Assembly: GCF_030580655.1 (NCBI RefSeq)
Contig: NZ_JAUQTB010000007.1
Location: forward strand, 62,001-126,000
From: Paenibacillus lacisoli
Lineage (GTDB): Bacteria; Bacillota; Bacilli; Paenibacillales; Paenibacillaceae
Direction of reading: 5' to 3'
DNA length: 64,000 nt
Shown here in pieces: positions 52,305 to 62,079 of this stretch (within the stretch, counting starts at the first letter, position 1; each line of letters opens with the position of its first letter). The translations under genes and the position numbers were made by a program. The notes under the pieces are model-generated. The model was not told the origin of the DNA. It made no database searches and saw only the letters and a program-made list of their open reading frames with translations.

Positions 52305-52885
52305 TGGGATTTCTTTCTGTTCTCAGTTTTGCCCACAAGCTGATCAGCGAACGGGTTCAGCCTGGTGATATAGTCGTAGACGCAACGGCCGGGACCGGTG
52401 CAGATACCCTTTTCCTCGCGCTAGCCGCCGGCAGGCGCGGCAAAGTGTTCAGCTTTGATATTCAACCGGAAGCGCTTGCGCTCACTCGTGAGCGGCTGGC
52501 CCGTGAGAACAAAGGAACACTGGCCGAGGCTGTACTGCTGCACAGCGGTCATGAGTATATGCTCGAAGTGCTGCCCGCTGAAACCCACGGCAAGATTGCT
52601 GCTGTCATGTTTAACCTCGGCTATCTTCCTTCTGCCGTGGCAGACTCTTCCGTTATTACCCGGACTCCCAGCACGCTGGAAGCGCTTGAGGCGGCAATGC
52701 AGGTTCTGCGTCCAAAGGGGATTATTACAGCCGTTGTCTACCCCGGCCATCCTGGAGGCAGCGAGGAAGCGGCGGCCGTGGAGAGATGGGCTTCTTCTCT
52801 TCCCTCCCATGCTGGTCAAGCGGTCATCTACCGCCAGATTCAGAGAGCCACCGCTCCCTATGTGATTGCAGTTGAGCGCAAATAA
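52304..52885 (+). CDS. mnmM: tRNA mnm5s2U34 methyltransferase MnmM (YtqB-like)
   Basis: A 193-residue class I SAM methyltransferase with the SAM loop DATAGTGADTLFLALAAG and the acidic loop FDIQPEALAL. Downstream is VMFNLGYLP (the NxxY-like active-site segment). It starts inside the mnmL stop (TGATG), with GGAGGG upstream, so the two are translationally coupled. It would methylate nm5s2U to mnm5s2U at tRNA position 34. Older annotation as an rRNA methylase reflects the same family. Confidence 0.88.
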   Translation: MGFLSVLSFAHKLISERVQPGDIVVDATAGTGADTLFLALAAGRRGKVFSFDIQPEALALTRERLARENKGTLAEAVLLHSGHEYMLEVLPAETHGKIAAVMFNLGYLPSAVADSSVITRTPSTLEALEAAMQVLRPKGIITAVVYPGHPGGSEEAAAVERWASSLPSHAGQAVIYRQIQRATAPYVIAVERK

Positions 52886-53045
52886 CGCTCTTCATCATTG
52901 GCGGTTAACCTGACGGCGGGCGTACGAGAAATTTTGGCTTTTTCACGAAACGATGAAGCCATACATATTGTCACTTTAATTTGACATTCGGGATTGATAT
53001 TAAGATTGGACCTTTTGGTTAAGCGTCTGGAAAGCGAGGATTCGT

Positions 53046-53441
53046 ATGACTGTAAATAAACTTGAACATGTAGGTATTATGGTATCTTCCCTGGAGGATT
53101 CCATTGAATTCTACCAGCGCGTTATCGGACTCCAGCTTCTGGAGACGATGGGCCCTATAGGCGAGCACGTCCGTCTGGCATTTATGGCTTTTCAGGGACA
53201 AACCAGTGTTGAGATTGAACTGGTGGAAGGCGCTTCAGACAGCTCCCTGCCGAATGAAGGAAAGGTACACCACGTCGCCTTCAGCGTAGAGGGTATTGAA
53301 GATGAGTACGAGCGGATTAAACGTCTGGGTCTGGACGGACTGGATCCTGAAATTACGACTTTGCCCAATGGCAGCCGTTACTTTTTCTTCGACGGGCCTG
53401 ATGGTGAACGCCTGGAGTTCTTCCAGTCCACCCGGGGATAA
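53046..53441 (+). CDS. VOC/glyoxalase-like metalloprotein
   Basis: A 131-residue single VOC domain with two beta-alpha-beta-beta-beta modules. Metal ligands likely include His in LEHVGI and in VHHVAF, plus Glu in the C-terminal LEFFQ. Sequence pattern RLEFFQSTRG is common to glyoxalase-I-like and methylmalonyl-CoA epimerase-like proteins. The start ATG 53046 is preceded by GGAAAGCGAGG. Lies between mnmM and manA; substrate not deducible. Confidence 0.8.
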   Translation: MTVNKLEHVGIMVSSLEDSIEFYQRVIGLQLLETMGPIGEHVRLAFMAFQGQTSVEIELVEGASDSSLPNEGKVHHVAFSVEGIEDEYERIKRLGLDGLDPEITTLPNGSRYFFFDGPDGERLEFFQSTRG

Positions 53442-53586
53442 CCGTTCGTACCTGAAATTAGGCTTCTGACTGCGGCAAGCTGCCTGTATAGCTGTAAGAT
53501 TCATGATTGGCCTCAGTCTCACCTGTATCAGGAAATAATGTCCAATGCGCCATTAATGTATCACAATCAGAAGGGGAGAGAAATTG

Positions 53587-54561
53587 ATGCTAAAACCTTA
53601 TCCACTGCAGTTTCAACCGGAGTTCAAAGAACGTGTATGGGGAGGCCGGGGGCTAGAACAGCTGGGCCTGACTCCGCCGCAGGGCCATATCGGGGAAGGC
53701 TGGATGATCGCGGACCATGCCAATGGCACAACTTCTGTATTGAACGGGGCACTGGCCGGGCTGGGACTGGACGAGATACGTACCCAGTACGGCCAGGAAT
53801 GGCTGGGAACCAAAGGTGTATCTGAACAAGGCGGACGTTTTCCTCTGCTGATTAAGCTGCTGGATTGTAATGATGATCTGTCGGTTCAGGTTCATCCGAC
53901 CGATGATTATGCGGGCCTTCCCCAAGGGGAACTTGGCAAGACGGAAATGTGGTATGTTATGGATGCCAAACCCGGTGCCAAAATTATTTATGGCCTGCAG
54001 GAAGGAGTTACCCGCGAGAGTCTGCGGGAAGCACTCGAGAATGGAACGGTCATGGATACGCTGCAGCAGGTTCCGGTCGAAGCCGGTGATACGTTCTTCA
54101 TCCCGGCAGGAACGGTACATGCTCTCTGCGCGGGTGTCATTGTAGCGGAAATTCAGCAGAATTCCGATACGACTTACCGTCTGTACGACTATAACCGTCC
54201 AGGTCTCGACGGGAAGCCGCGTGAGCTGCATATCGAGGATTCCCTGAATGTGACCTCATATGAAGGTGCCGGCGCGACGACCATGAAGACGTCGGGCACC
54301 AAGCCGGGGGAATGGCTGGAACTGGCCCGCTGTCCTTATTTTGTCGTTGAGAAAGGTGTGATTGCTGGTGACTGGAGCCTCAATACTACGGAAGACAGCT
54401 TCACCGTACTCGTGATTTGTGAAGGCAGCGGCAGCATCAGCTGGGATGATGCATTAGAACCCATTGCCTACCAGGCCGGACAATGCTTCCTTCTGCCTGC
54501 TAACCTGGGGCAGTATACACTGAACGGCAGCGCAACTGTTCTAAGATCTTATCTTCCATAA
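53587..54561 (+). CDS. manA: Mannose-6-phosphate isomerase, type I
   Basis: A 324-residue cupin-type zinc enzyme interconverting mannose-6-phosphate and fructose-6-phosphate. Zinc ligands appear in QVHPTD, KTEMWYVMD and GTVHALCAG. ATG 53587 is preferred over TTG 53584 (GGGGAGAG upstream). The length is the usual short Bacillales form. It is followed 23 bases later by a hydrolase gene, probably an operon. Supplies mannose phosphates for glycan synthesis. Confidence 0.93.
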   Translation: MLKPYPLQFQPEFKERVWGGRGLEQLGLTPPQGHIGEGWMIADHANGTTSVLNGALAGLGLDEIRTQYGQEWLGTKGVSEQGGRFPLLIKLLDCNDDLSVQVHPTDDYAGLPQGELGKTEMWYVMDAKPGAKIIYGLQEGVTRESLREALENGTVMDTLQQVPVEAGDTFFIPAGTVHALCAGVIVAEIQQNSDTTYRLYDYNRPGLDGKPRELHIEDSLNVTSYEGAGATTMKTSGTKPGEWLELARCPYFVVEKGVIAGDWSLNTTEDSFTVLVICEGSGSISWDDALEPIAYQAGQCFLLPANLGQYTLNGSATVLRSYLP

Positions 54562-54584
54562 TTCAGTAAGGAAGTGAACGGAGC

Positions 54585-55526
54585 TTGCAGGATACAACGT
54601 TTACGCTGATGAACCGGGAAGGGACACCTCTCTTCGTCTATCGCTGGCTGCCAGACAAGGAGACACCCTTCCGCGGTATCGTGCAGATTGCACACGGCAT
54701 GTGCGAAACCGCTCTGCGGTACGAGGAGGCCGCTGCATATCTCACCCGGCACGGATATATCGTTTACGCGAATGACCATCTTGGCCATGGCCGGACCGCC
54801 TCAGGGCCGGACATGCTCGGAAACCCGGGGCCGGATGCGTTCAACCGGATGGCTGAAGATATGGCCGAGCTAGGAGCCTGGATCCGGAAGGAGCAGCCTG
54901 CCCTTCCTATCATACTGATGGGACATAGCATGGGATCCTTCCTCACCCAGAAGCTGATGTACGACAAGCCGGAGCTCTATAGCGGCTTCATTCTGTCAGG
55001 AACCAACGGCAAGAGAAGCCTGCTCAAAATGGGCGAACGTCTTGCCGTCATGCAATCCATGATGCGCGGGGAGAACCATCGCAGTATGCTGCTGAATGCG
55101 CTCGTTTTTGGCGGATTTAACCGTTCCTTTCGTCCTGCACGCACACCCTTCGATTGGTTGTCCCGGGATCAGGAAGAAGTAGACCTGTTTATCAATGACC
55201 CGTTATGCGGGGCCATCTGCACGGCCGGATTTTTCCGTGACTTCTTCAAACTCCTTCAGGACATTCAGGTGCCCTCTTCATTATTGCGTATTCCCAAAGA
55301 CAAGCCGGTTTATCTGTTCTCCGGTGAGCAGGACCCGGTTGGTCTTCATGGTAAAGGTGTACTCAGTCTGGCTGATCAGTATCGCGAACTCGGCATTCAT
55401 GAAGTGACGTACAAGCTGTACCCGGAAGGGCGGCATGAGATGCTGCATGAAGTCAACCGCGAGGAAGTTTTCCGGGATCTGGTGAAATGGCTGGATACCC
55501 ATACCCCTGCAGTTGCCGAAGTATAG
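54585..55526 (+). CDS. Alpha/beta hydrolase, monoacylglycerol lipase/lysophospholipase type
   Basis: A 313-residue serine hydrolase. Nucleophile elbow GHSMGS (about residues 112-117) after ANDHLGHG; acid Asp in FSGEQDPVG and His in EGRHEML. This matches the Hydrolase_4/lysophospholipase group. The start is TTG 54585 with GGAAGTG and CGGAGC upstream; ATG at residue 9 has no ribosome binding site. Downstream of manA. The substrate, acyl-glycerol, is inferred from family only. Confidence 0.82.
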   Translation: MQDTTFTLMNREGTPLFVYRWLPDKETPFRGIVQIAHGMCETALRYEEAAAYLTRHGYIVYANDHLGHGRTASGPDMLGNPGPDAFNRMAEDMAELGAWIRKEQPALPIILMGHSMGSFLTQKLMYDKPELYSGFILSGTNGKRSLLKMGERLAVMQSMMRGENHRSMLLNALVFGGFNRSFRPARTPFDWLSRDQEEVDLFINDPLCGAICTAGFFRDFFKLLQDIQVPSSLLRIPKDKPVYLFSGEQDPVGLHGKGVLSLADQYRELGIHEVTYKLYPEGRHEMLHEVNREEVFRDLVKWLDTHTPAVAEV

Positions 55527-55539
55527 ATGTGTGAATAGT

Positions 55540-55583
55540 AAAAGGTGCTCCCTGACTGATAAGCCAGGGAGCACCTTTTTTTG
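55540..55583. terminator. Bidirectional terminator between the hydrolase and odhB
   Basis: AAAGGTGCTCCCTG pairs with CAGGGAGCACCTTT over 14 base pairs, with TTTTTTT on the plus side and AAAA on the minus side. Confidence 0.93.
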
Positions 55584-55605
55584 TGTATGAATTTAACAAA
55601 AGTTC

Positions 55606-56910
55606 TTAACCTTCAAGCAGCAGGGACTCCGGATCTTCCAGCAGCTCCTTAATCGTTACGAGGAAGCGGACCGCCTCACTGCCGTCAATAATCCGATGAT
55701 CATAGGAAAGAGCGATGTACATCATCGGACGGTTTTCCATACGTGTCTCATCAATGGCAACCGGGCGGATCTGGATCTTATGCATACCCAGAATACCAAC
55801 CTGAGGTGTATTCAGGATTGGTGTGGACAGCAGCGAGCCAAAAATACCGCCGTTGGTGATGGTGAATGTACCTCCCTGCAGATCAGCCAGGGAAAGGCTG
55901 TTGCTGCGGGCTTTGGATGCGAGATTCGCAATGCTCTTCTCAATCTCGGCGAAACCCAGCCGTTCTGCATCCCGGACAACCGGAACAACCAGTCCTTCCG
56001 GAGCCGAGACCGCGATGCCAATATCATAAAACTTCTTAAGAACAATTTCATCTCCATCAATTTCGGCATTGAGCATCGGGAACTTTTTCAGCGCACCGAC
56101 AACCGCCTTGGTGAAGAACGACATGAAACCGAGTCCTACATCATGTTTTTCCTTAAATTTGTCTTTTCTGCGTTTGCGCACATCCAGGATAGCGGTCATA
56201 TCCACTTCATTAAACGTTGTCAGCATGGCTGCTGTATGCTGCGCCTCCACCAGACGTTTTGCAATTGTTGCCCGGCGGCGTGACATCTTCTGGCGTTCTA
56301 CCGGCTTGCCTTCCGGTGCCTTCGCAGCTGCAGGTGCTGCAGACGGCGTTGGCTTCGGCGCTGGAGCAGCGGCTGGAGCCTGCGCTGTCGTACCATGCGT
56401 CTTCACATCGTTCGAGTAGATGCGGCCAATCGGGTCATTGCTCTGCACCTGACCCAAGCCGATGCCGCGCTCGCGGGCCAGCTTACGGGCCGCCGGCGAT
56501 GCGGTATGCTGGGATTCACCCGGCTCGGCTGCTGCCTCGGACTTCGTGTTCTTCAGCGTGGCATCATCGCCGTTCACCGGTGCTGCGGTTGGTGCAACCG
56601 CAGCGGGTGCCTCAGCCGAAGGCGGGGCCGGTACGGCCGGAGCCTGGGCAGCAGCGGTCTCTGCGGCTGCACCACTCCCTGCGGCGATCACGCCGACAGC
56701 TTCGCCAATCTCAACGGTATCTCCTTCCTGGCGGAGAATCTGAGCGATGACGCCGGATTCATCAGCGCTGATCTCCAGGTTCACCTTATCGGTCTCCAGT
56801 TCGAGCAGGACATCCCCCTGTCCGACCTGATCCCCTTCCTTCACAAGCCATCTAGAAATGGTTCCTTCGGTGATCGACTCACCCATTGCAGGTACTCTGA
56901 TCTCACTCAC
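55606..56910 (-). CDS. odhB: 2-Oxoglutarate dehydrogenase E2 (dihydrolipoyl succinyltransferase)
   Basis: A 434-residue E2 protein: lipoyl domain (1-77, with the lipoylated Lys in ETDKVNLEI at residue 42), an Ala/Pro-rich linker, a peripheral subunit-binding domain (about 138-170), a second Ala/Pro linker, and the catalytic domain (about 205-434) with SYDHRIIDG (His405, Asp409). Transfers succinyl to CoA. It begins with GTG 56910 (GGGGAGGTAACGGCT) five bases after odhA. The E3 gene is not in the window; it is shared with other complexes. Confidence 0.96.
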   Translation of the reverse strand: MSEIRVPAMGESITEGTISRWLVKEGDQVGQGDVLLELETDKVNLEISADESGVIAQILRQEGDTVEIGEAVGVIAAGSGAAAETAAAQAPAVPAPPSAEAPAAVAPTAAPVNGDDATLKNTKSEAAAEPGESQHTASPAARKLARERGIGLGQVQSNDPIGRIYSNDVKTHGTTAQAPAAAPAPKPTPSAAPAAAKAPEGKPVERQKMSRRRATIAKRLVEAQHTAAMLTTFNEVDMTAILDVRKRRKDKFKEKHDVGLGFMSFFTKAVVGALKKFPMLNAEIDGDEIVLKKFYDIGIAVSAPEGLVVPVVRDAERLGFAEIEKSIANLASKARSNSLSLADLQGGTFTITNGGIFGSLLSTPILNTPQVGILGMHKIQIRPVAIDETRMENRPMMYIALSYDHRIIDGSEAVRFLVTIKELLEDPESLLLEG

Positions 56911-56915
56911 AGCCG

Positions 56916-59795
56916 TTACCTCCCCAGTGGTATATTATTTTTCGCATCATATTTTAAAGTCAGCTTGACGATCTGCTGCTGCTCTTGGCTGTGTACATGC
57001 TGATATCCGCTTGCAGGGCTGGAACGTTCAGGACGTCCATTGTAACCGACGCTTGCGCCCGCCGGAGCAACTGCCCGCAGTCTAGGTTCCATGTAGGTCC
57101 AGGCCCCCATATTCTTGGGCTCTTCCTGTACCCACACGATTTCCTTCAGGTTCCGGTAGCGGCCAAGAATCGTCTTGATCTCCGTCTCCGGGAATGGATA
57201 GAGCTGTTCGACACGAACGATGTGCAGCCAGGAAGTATCCTGACCTGCTTCCTTGTCGAGTGCCTCTTCCAGATCAATGGCCATCTTGCCGCTGCACAGT
57301 ACGAGCCGCTCGACCGCATCGGCCTTACTGCCAAGACCCGGCTGCTCCAGCACAGGCTGGAAGCTGCCGCTGCTCAGAGCTGAAGCAGGCGAAGCAACAC
57401 GGTTGTTGCGGATCAGGCTCTTTGGTGACATCAGGACGAGCGGACGTGCTTCCTCCGTCTCTGTCAACGCCGCCTGACGGCGGAGGAGATGGAAGTACTG
57501 CGCCGCACTGCTTAGATTGGCGACAATCCAGTTATCTTCTGCTGCCAGCTGCAGGAAACGTTCCAGACGGGCACTTGTATGCTCCGGTCCCTGTCCTTCA
57601 CTGCCATGCGGCAGCAGCATCACCAGGCTGGAGTTCTGCTTCCACTTCGCACGTCCAGCTGAGATGAACTGGTCAAAGATAACCTGGGCGCAGTTGGCAA
57701 AATCGCCGAACTGTGCTTCCCAGATCACCAGCGTCTCTGGAGAATAAACGTTATAGCCATATTCGAACCCCAGCACCGATTCCTCGGAAAGCGGACTGTT
57801 GTGCACCGCAAAGGAGGCTTTGGCCTGCGGAAGCTCATGGAGCGGGCAGAAGGTGCTGCCGTTCTCCGGATTATGAAGAACAAGGTTACGGTGTGCGAAC
57901 GTAGCGCGCTCCGCATCCTGGCCTGTCAGACGGATGGGCTTGCCGTCAGCCAGAATCGTGGCGAATGCCAGCGTCTCTGCGAGACTCCAGTCCACCTTCT
58001 CGCCATCGTTCAGCGCTGTCTCACGGCGCTGCAGAATCCGTTCCAGTTTCGGGTACACCTTGAAATCAGCAGGCCATTTCAGAAGATTCCGGTTTATTTC
58101 ACGCAGTGATTCAAGTGCAACGCCCGTACGGCCTGCCTTCTCAGGCTGGATCCGTTTTGCTTTGGCCTTCAAAGGCTCTTCTTTCGGATCGCTCTTTACT
58201 TCTTCGTAGGCTGCCTTCAGACGTTCCTGGGTCTGCTGGATCAGGGCATCGTTGGCCTTCGCATCAAGCAGTCCTTGTTCTGCCAATCTTGCACTATAAA
58301 GGCGGCTGACCGTCAGATGCTTCTTCACTTTGGCATACACAAGCGGCTGGGTTGTTTCCGGATCGTCGGTTTCGTTATGGCCGTAACGGCGGTAGCCGAT
58401 CAGGTCAATCAGGAAATCCTTCTTGAACTTGTTGCGGTATTCGCTCGCCATGCGGGCCGCTGCAATGCACGCTTCAGGATCATCCGCGTTAACATGGACA
58501 ATCGGAATCTCATAGCCTTTGGCCAGATCGCTCGCATAGTGGGTCGAACGCGAGTCAGAGCTGTCTGTCGTAAAGCCGAGACGGTTATTCACGATAATGT
58601 GGATCGTCCCCCCGTTCTGGAAACCAGGCAGCTTCTTGAAGTTCAGCGTCTCAGCGACAATGCCCTCCCCCGGGAATGCGGCATCTCCGTGCATCAGAAT
58701 CGTTGCCGCCTTATTGAAGTCCTGCTCCGGATAGCCTGCCTTGCTGCGGTCCTCCTGAGCGGCACGGGCAAATCCCTGAACGACCGGATTCACGTATTCC
58801 AGGTGACTCGGGTTGTTGGCCAGCGTCAGGCGGGCCTGACGGGTCTCTCCATCCTTGAAGACACGGTCTGCACCAAGGTGATATTTCACATCGCCGGTCC
58901 AGCCATAGTTGATCCCCGTCGACCCTTCGGATGGAACAAGATCCTTGTTCGGCGAATGATGGAATTCGGAGAAAATCTTGCTGTAAGGCTTGCCAAGGAC
59001 ATGAGCCAGAACATTCAGGCGTCCGCGGTGAGCCATTCCCATCAGCACATGGCTGGCTCCTTCATGCACCATGATGCGGACGATCTCATCCAGCACAGGT
59101 ACAAGAACATCATTGCCTTCCAGAGAGAAGCGCTTCTGTCCGACAAACGTTTTGTGAAGAAACTCTTCAAACTGCTCTGTCTCTACCAGGCGGCTCAGCA
59201 GCTCCTTCTGCTCATCTGCAGTTAACGGCTTGCTGCCGGATTCTGCTTGACTGTTCAGCCAGTCTCTCTCCAGTTCGTCGTGCACATGGCTGAATTCAAA
59301 AGCGATCGGCCCGGTATACCGTTCCTTCAATTTCTGAATGGCGTCCCACCCGTTCAGGGTGTCATCCGGAGCTCCATCCCATATTAGAGAGGCTGGAAAT
59401 GCCTTCAAGTCCTGTTCACTCAATCCGTAAGAAGCAGGGTCCAGCAGCTGCACATCAGCCTTCGGACTCAATCCCAACGGGTCGATATCTGCAGCCAAGT
59501 GACCATACGTGCGAATATTCCAGACCAGCTTCCCTGCTGTAACCGCTTTCTGTAAAGCGTTGCGGTCGATCCCCTGTGGTCCTGCCGTAGGGGGGGATAC
59601 AGCTGTACTTGGAGCTGCCGGGCTCACGGAATCATTCTGCGGCGGTTCACCCCAAAGATCAAACAATTCACGGTACGCCGGTTCCACCGAAGACGGGTCC
59701 TGTACGTACTGCTCATACTGCTCCTGCACATAACCCAGATTGGGTCCGTAGTAATGCTGCCAAGGCTTCTGCATGCTGCTGTCTTCGATACTCAT
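56916..59795 (-). CDS. odhA: 2-Oxoglutarate dehydrogenase E1
   Basis: A 959-residue thiamine diphosphate E1 with an N-terminal arm typical of SucA, which includes [26 protein letters not shown]- and substrate-binding motifs: [15 protein letters not shown], and [21 protein letters not shown] residues around 430-450. The C-terminal region has [23 protein letters not shown]. Forms the TCA-cycle oxoglutarate complex with OdhB and E3. ATG 59795 has GGAGGGAACTC. Nearly 400 bases lie upstream, without any gene. Confidence 0.96.
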   Translation of the reverse strand: MSIEDSSMQKPWQHYYGPNLGYVQEQYEQYVQDPSSVEPAYRELFDLWGEPPQNDSVSPAAPSTAVSPPTAGPQGIDRNALQKAVTAGKLVWNIRTYGHLAADIDPLGLSPKADVQLLDPASYGLSEQDLKAFPASLIWDGAPDDTLNGWDAIQKLKERYTGPIAFEFSHVHDELERDWLNSQAESGSKPLTADEQKELLSRLVETEQFEEFLHKTFVGQKRFSLEGNDVLVPVLDEIVRIMVHEGASHVLMGMAHRGRLNVLAHVLGKPYSKIFSEFHHSPNKDLVPSEGSTGINYGWTGDVKYHLGADRVFKDGETRQARLTLANNPSHLEYVNPVVQGFARAAQEDRSKAGYPEQDFNKAATILMHGDAAFPGEGIVAETLNFKKLPGFQNGGTIHIIVNNRLGFTTDSSDSRSTHYASDLAKGYEIPIVHVNADDPEACIAAARMASEYRNKFKKDFLIDLIGYRRYGHNETDDPETTQPLVYAKVKKHLTVSRLYSARLAEQGLLDAKANDALIQQTQERLKAAYEEVKSDPKEEPLKAKAKRIQPEKAGRTGVALESLREINRNLLKWPADFKVYPKLERILQRRETALNDGEKVDWSLAETLAFATILADGKPIRLTGQDAERATFAHRNLVLHNPENGSTFCPLHELPQAKASFAVHNSPLSEESVLGFEYGYNVYSPETLVIWEAQFGDFANCAQVIFDQFISAGRAKWKQNSSLVMLLPHGSEGQGPEHTSARLERFLQLAAEDNWIVANLSSAAQYFHLLRRQAALTETEEARPLVLMSPKSLIRNNRVASPASALSSGSFQPVLEQPGLGSKADAVERLVLCSGKMAIDLEEALDKEAGQDTSWLHIVRVEQLYPFPETEIKTILGRYRNLKEIVWVQEEPKNMGAWTYMEPRLRAVAPAGASVGYNGRPERSSPASGYQHVHSQEQQQIVKLTLKYDAKNNIPLGR

Positions 59796-60101
59796 AAGAG
59801 TTCCCTCCGTCGTGGTTTTTGGGATTCAATAGAGGACGGAAATGCCAATTATTTCTGATTCAATGACTTCTACTGGGATGATTGGGTTCCAAATCATACT
59901 AGCTGGTGTTCCGCAGCTGTCCCTATTATGACAAAAGCTTGATGGACAAGCAATGTAAACGCCATCATTCGGAACATCAACACACGGTCCACAAGCTCTC
60001 TTAGTTGTATTGTATAGAGTTTTTACCAAGGGAACATTTCCTATTTTTCAACATATTAATACATAAATTAGATGAATCATACCGTTTCAAATGGCCAAAG
60101 A
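59796..60101. other. Upstream region of odhA, about 300 bases
   Basis: No gene or riboswitch recognised. It includes the promoter region of odhA; an AT-rich tract near 60040-60075 fits a promoter, but I cannot place hexamers with confidence. Confidence 0.4.
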
Positions 60102-60131
60102 CCAAAAAAGCACCCAGCTGTGCTGGGTGCT
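60102..60131 (-). terminator. Terminator of the Gtr-like operon
   Basis: AGCACCCAGC and GCTGGGTGCT pair over 10 bases with a TGT/ACA loop; the minus strand continues TTTTTTGG. Confidence 0.92.
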
Positions 60132-60190
60132 CCCTGGTACTTGCATATTCATGTATCCATCAATTCGAACAGTCAAGCCTGATCCTGCAG

Positions 60191-61624
60191 TTAATAATAG
60201 CTCCGTCGGCGAAAAATGCTCAAGTGCACGATCCGATAGACAAGCCAGACTACCGATACAATGGCCATCATGTCAAAACTTACATCAAACAGGAACAGAT
60301 GCTTGCCGATATCAGCCTGTCCGTCCCCCAGAATGGGAATCATGAATCCGACTATACCGACCAGGCCAATCACCATCAGCAGTTCAATGCGGATACGGGT
60401 GCTATTTGCCCGTGCACGGAAATACTCGACAAGCGCAACTGCGTAATAAACCGCATAAAACAAAACGATGAAAAGCAGGGAATGAGGCATATGAGCCTTC
60501 TTAAACTCACTCCATGTACTGTAAGCAAAGGATAATGCACCTGCCGGCTTGCCCTCCTCCTTCACATAGGAGCCCAGGTAATACGGACGGATGGTCATAC
60601 TGTTATTGGCCGCGAACTCCATTTTATCGATGAGCCTGGAGGGATGCTTGAGATAGAAGAAAAGCACGTCCTTATGCGATACCCTGTCATAAAAGTCCGC
60701 CTGCAGCGACGGATCATCCTGCTTGATCGCAGTGCCGCCCTCAAAATAGTTGGTGCCTGCCAGTACGGACAGCCGTTCAGGCAGTCCCAGCTCCTCCAGA
60801 TCGCCTTTGACATCCGGTGAACCATTCAGAATCCCGAAGAAGAAGGTTTGATAGAGGTTAATATTCTTCAGATCCTTCGGGGCAGCGACATACATAACGA
60901 CAGAGATCACGAAGATCGATACAGACAGCCACAGTGCGGTTTTACGCCATTTGAGGTCATAGTGAAGACTCATCAGGCGAAGCCCGATCAAGGCGAACAG
61001 GATGCCGACCGGAACATTCTGAATTTTGGCGCATGACAGGAAAAATACCGAGATAAAAAACATCCACAGCAGCTTGCGCGAAGGCTTTTCTTCATTCACC
61101 AGCCACAGCCCGAAACCAAGGGAAAGCAGCATGAACAGCATGGATACCGGTTCTCCGAACAGGGAGTTGAAATAGGCAACATAACCGATGTCAAAAAAAA
61201 CAAACAGCAGCAGCACCGCCAGCAAAAATCCGACGATCCGTGAGCGGTACTGATTGTACCGGACAAGAATAAAGGTTGCTGCCAGCAGCAGCAGGCCGAA
61301 GATGGCGCCCAGCACACGAATATCGAACAGCGAGCTGTTCAATACGTATCCTACCAGGCGGGCGACAGCCACTAGAATAATCTGGGTGGAAACATAGAAT
61401 CCGCGGAAGAAATAATCATAGTTAAAATGAGAGTGTGCATAAGTGAAGAATCGATCTGAAGCCGGCTCATCGGCCGGATAATAATTCAGTCCGATAGATC
61501 CCATCACACGTAAAAAGTCCCCATTGTCTGCGACACCCACGAAGGGTTTGGTAAACAGTATGTATACGAGGATTACCATCCCCGCGATGACGGCCAGCAC
61601 CTCGGCCAAGCCCGTTCTCCTCAT
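60191..61624 (-). CDS. GT-C-type membrane protein, probable surface glycan hexose transferase
   Basis: A 477-residue protein with about ten to eleven helices. The first external loop starts GVADNGDFLRVMG after helix 1 and contains two acidic residues, as in GT-C enzymes that use lipid-phosphate sugars. A large extracytoplasmic domain (about residues 255-355) sits between helices, ending in KHPSRLIDKMEFAANN. Last gene of a three-gene cassette with a DPM1-like transferase and a GtrA protein. It should move a hexose from undecaprenyl phosphate to a wall or S-layer glycan (like WsfD-type or Gtr enzymes). Assignment is by topology and context; no exact specificity. Confidence 0.7.
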   Translation of the reverse strand: MRRTGLAEVLAVIAGMVILVYILFTKPFVGVADNGDFLRVMGSIGLNYYPADEPASDRFFTYAHSHFNYDYFFRGFYVSTQIILVAVARLVGYVLNSSLFDIRVLGAIFGLLLLAATFILVRYNQYRSRIVGFLLAVLLLFVFFDIGYVAYFNSLFGEPVSMLFMLLSLGFGLWLVNEEKPSRKLLWMFFISVFFLSCAKIQNVPVGILFALIGLRLMSLHYDLKWRKTALWLSVSIFVISVVMYVAAPKDLKNINLYQTFFFGILNGSPDVKGDLEELGLPERLSVLAGTNYFEGGTAIKQDDPSLQADFYDRVSHKDVLFFYLKHPSRLIDKMEFAANNSMTIRPYYLGSYVKEEGKPAGALSFAYSTWSEFKKAHMPHSLLFIVLFYAVYYAVALVEYFRARANSTRIRIELLMVIGLVGIVGFMIPILGDGQADIGKHLFLFDVSFDMMAIVSVVWLVYRIVHLSIFRRRSYY

Positions 61625-61629
61625 GGATT

Positions 61630-62079
61630 TTATCCCTCCAATTTTTCCTTTGTCCTGCGAAAGGTGAAAAGCTTTTGACCCGCATAATTCATCAGCGTGT
61701 ACATCCCGCTGCCGATCAAGGCAGCCATATTGTCACGAAGCCGCAGGCTGGCATCCGGCAATACGGCATGAAGCGCCGCCTGAACAGCGTAGGAGGCCAG
61801 ACCATATGCCAATACGTAGCAGGCGGCGGTCACCAATATGAATCTCCACCATGTCTCTCCCAAACTCGCCTCCGACCGGAAAGTAAAGGCCTTGTTCATA
61901 AAATAACTGTTAACCGCCCCCACCACGTTCCCGATCAGTGTGGACGCCCAGTAATTCAGGTGCAGCGCATTCAGGCAGAGGAACGTGACCGTCAATCCGA
62001 TCAGTGTATTAACGACGCCCACCAGAATGAACCGCACGAGATCGCTGCTTCGGATAAACCCCGAAATTTTACCGATCAT
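61630..62079 (-). CDS. GtrA-family membrane protein
   Basis: A 149-residue GtrA protein with four helices (SDLVRFILVGVVNTLIG is the N-terminal signature). GtrA proteins are thought to flip undecaprenyl-phosphate-linked sugars. ATG 62079 overlaps the end of the DPM1-like gene by 11 bases. A longer reading from ATG 62115 with GGAGCGGG four bases upstream is also possible. It lies five bases upstream of the GT-C gene, so the three are one operon. Confidence 0.82.
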   Translation of the reverse strand: MIGKISGFIRSSDLVRFILVGVVNTLIGLTVTFLCLNALHLNYWASTLIGNVVGAVNSYFMNKAFTFRSEASLGETWWRFILVTAACYVLAYGLASYAVQAALHAVLPDASLRLRDNMAALIGSGMYTLMNYAGQKLFTFRRTKEKLEG

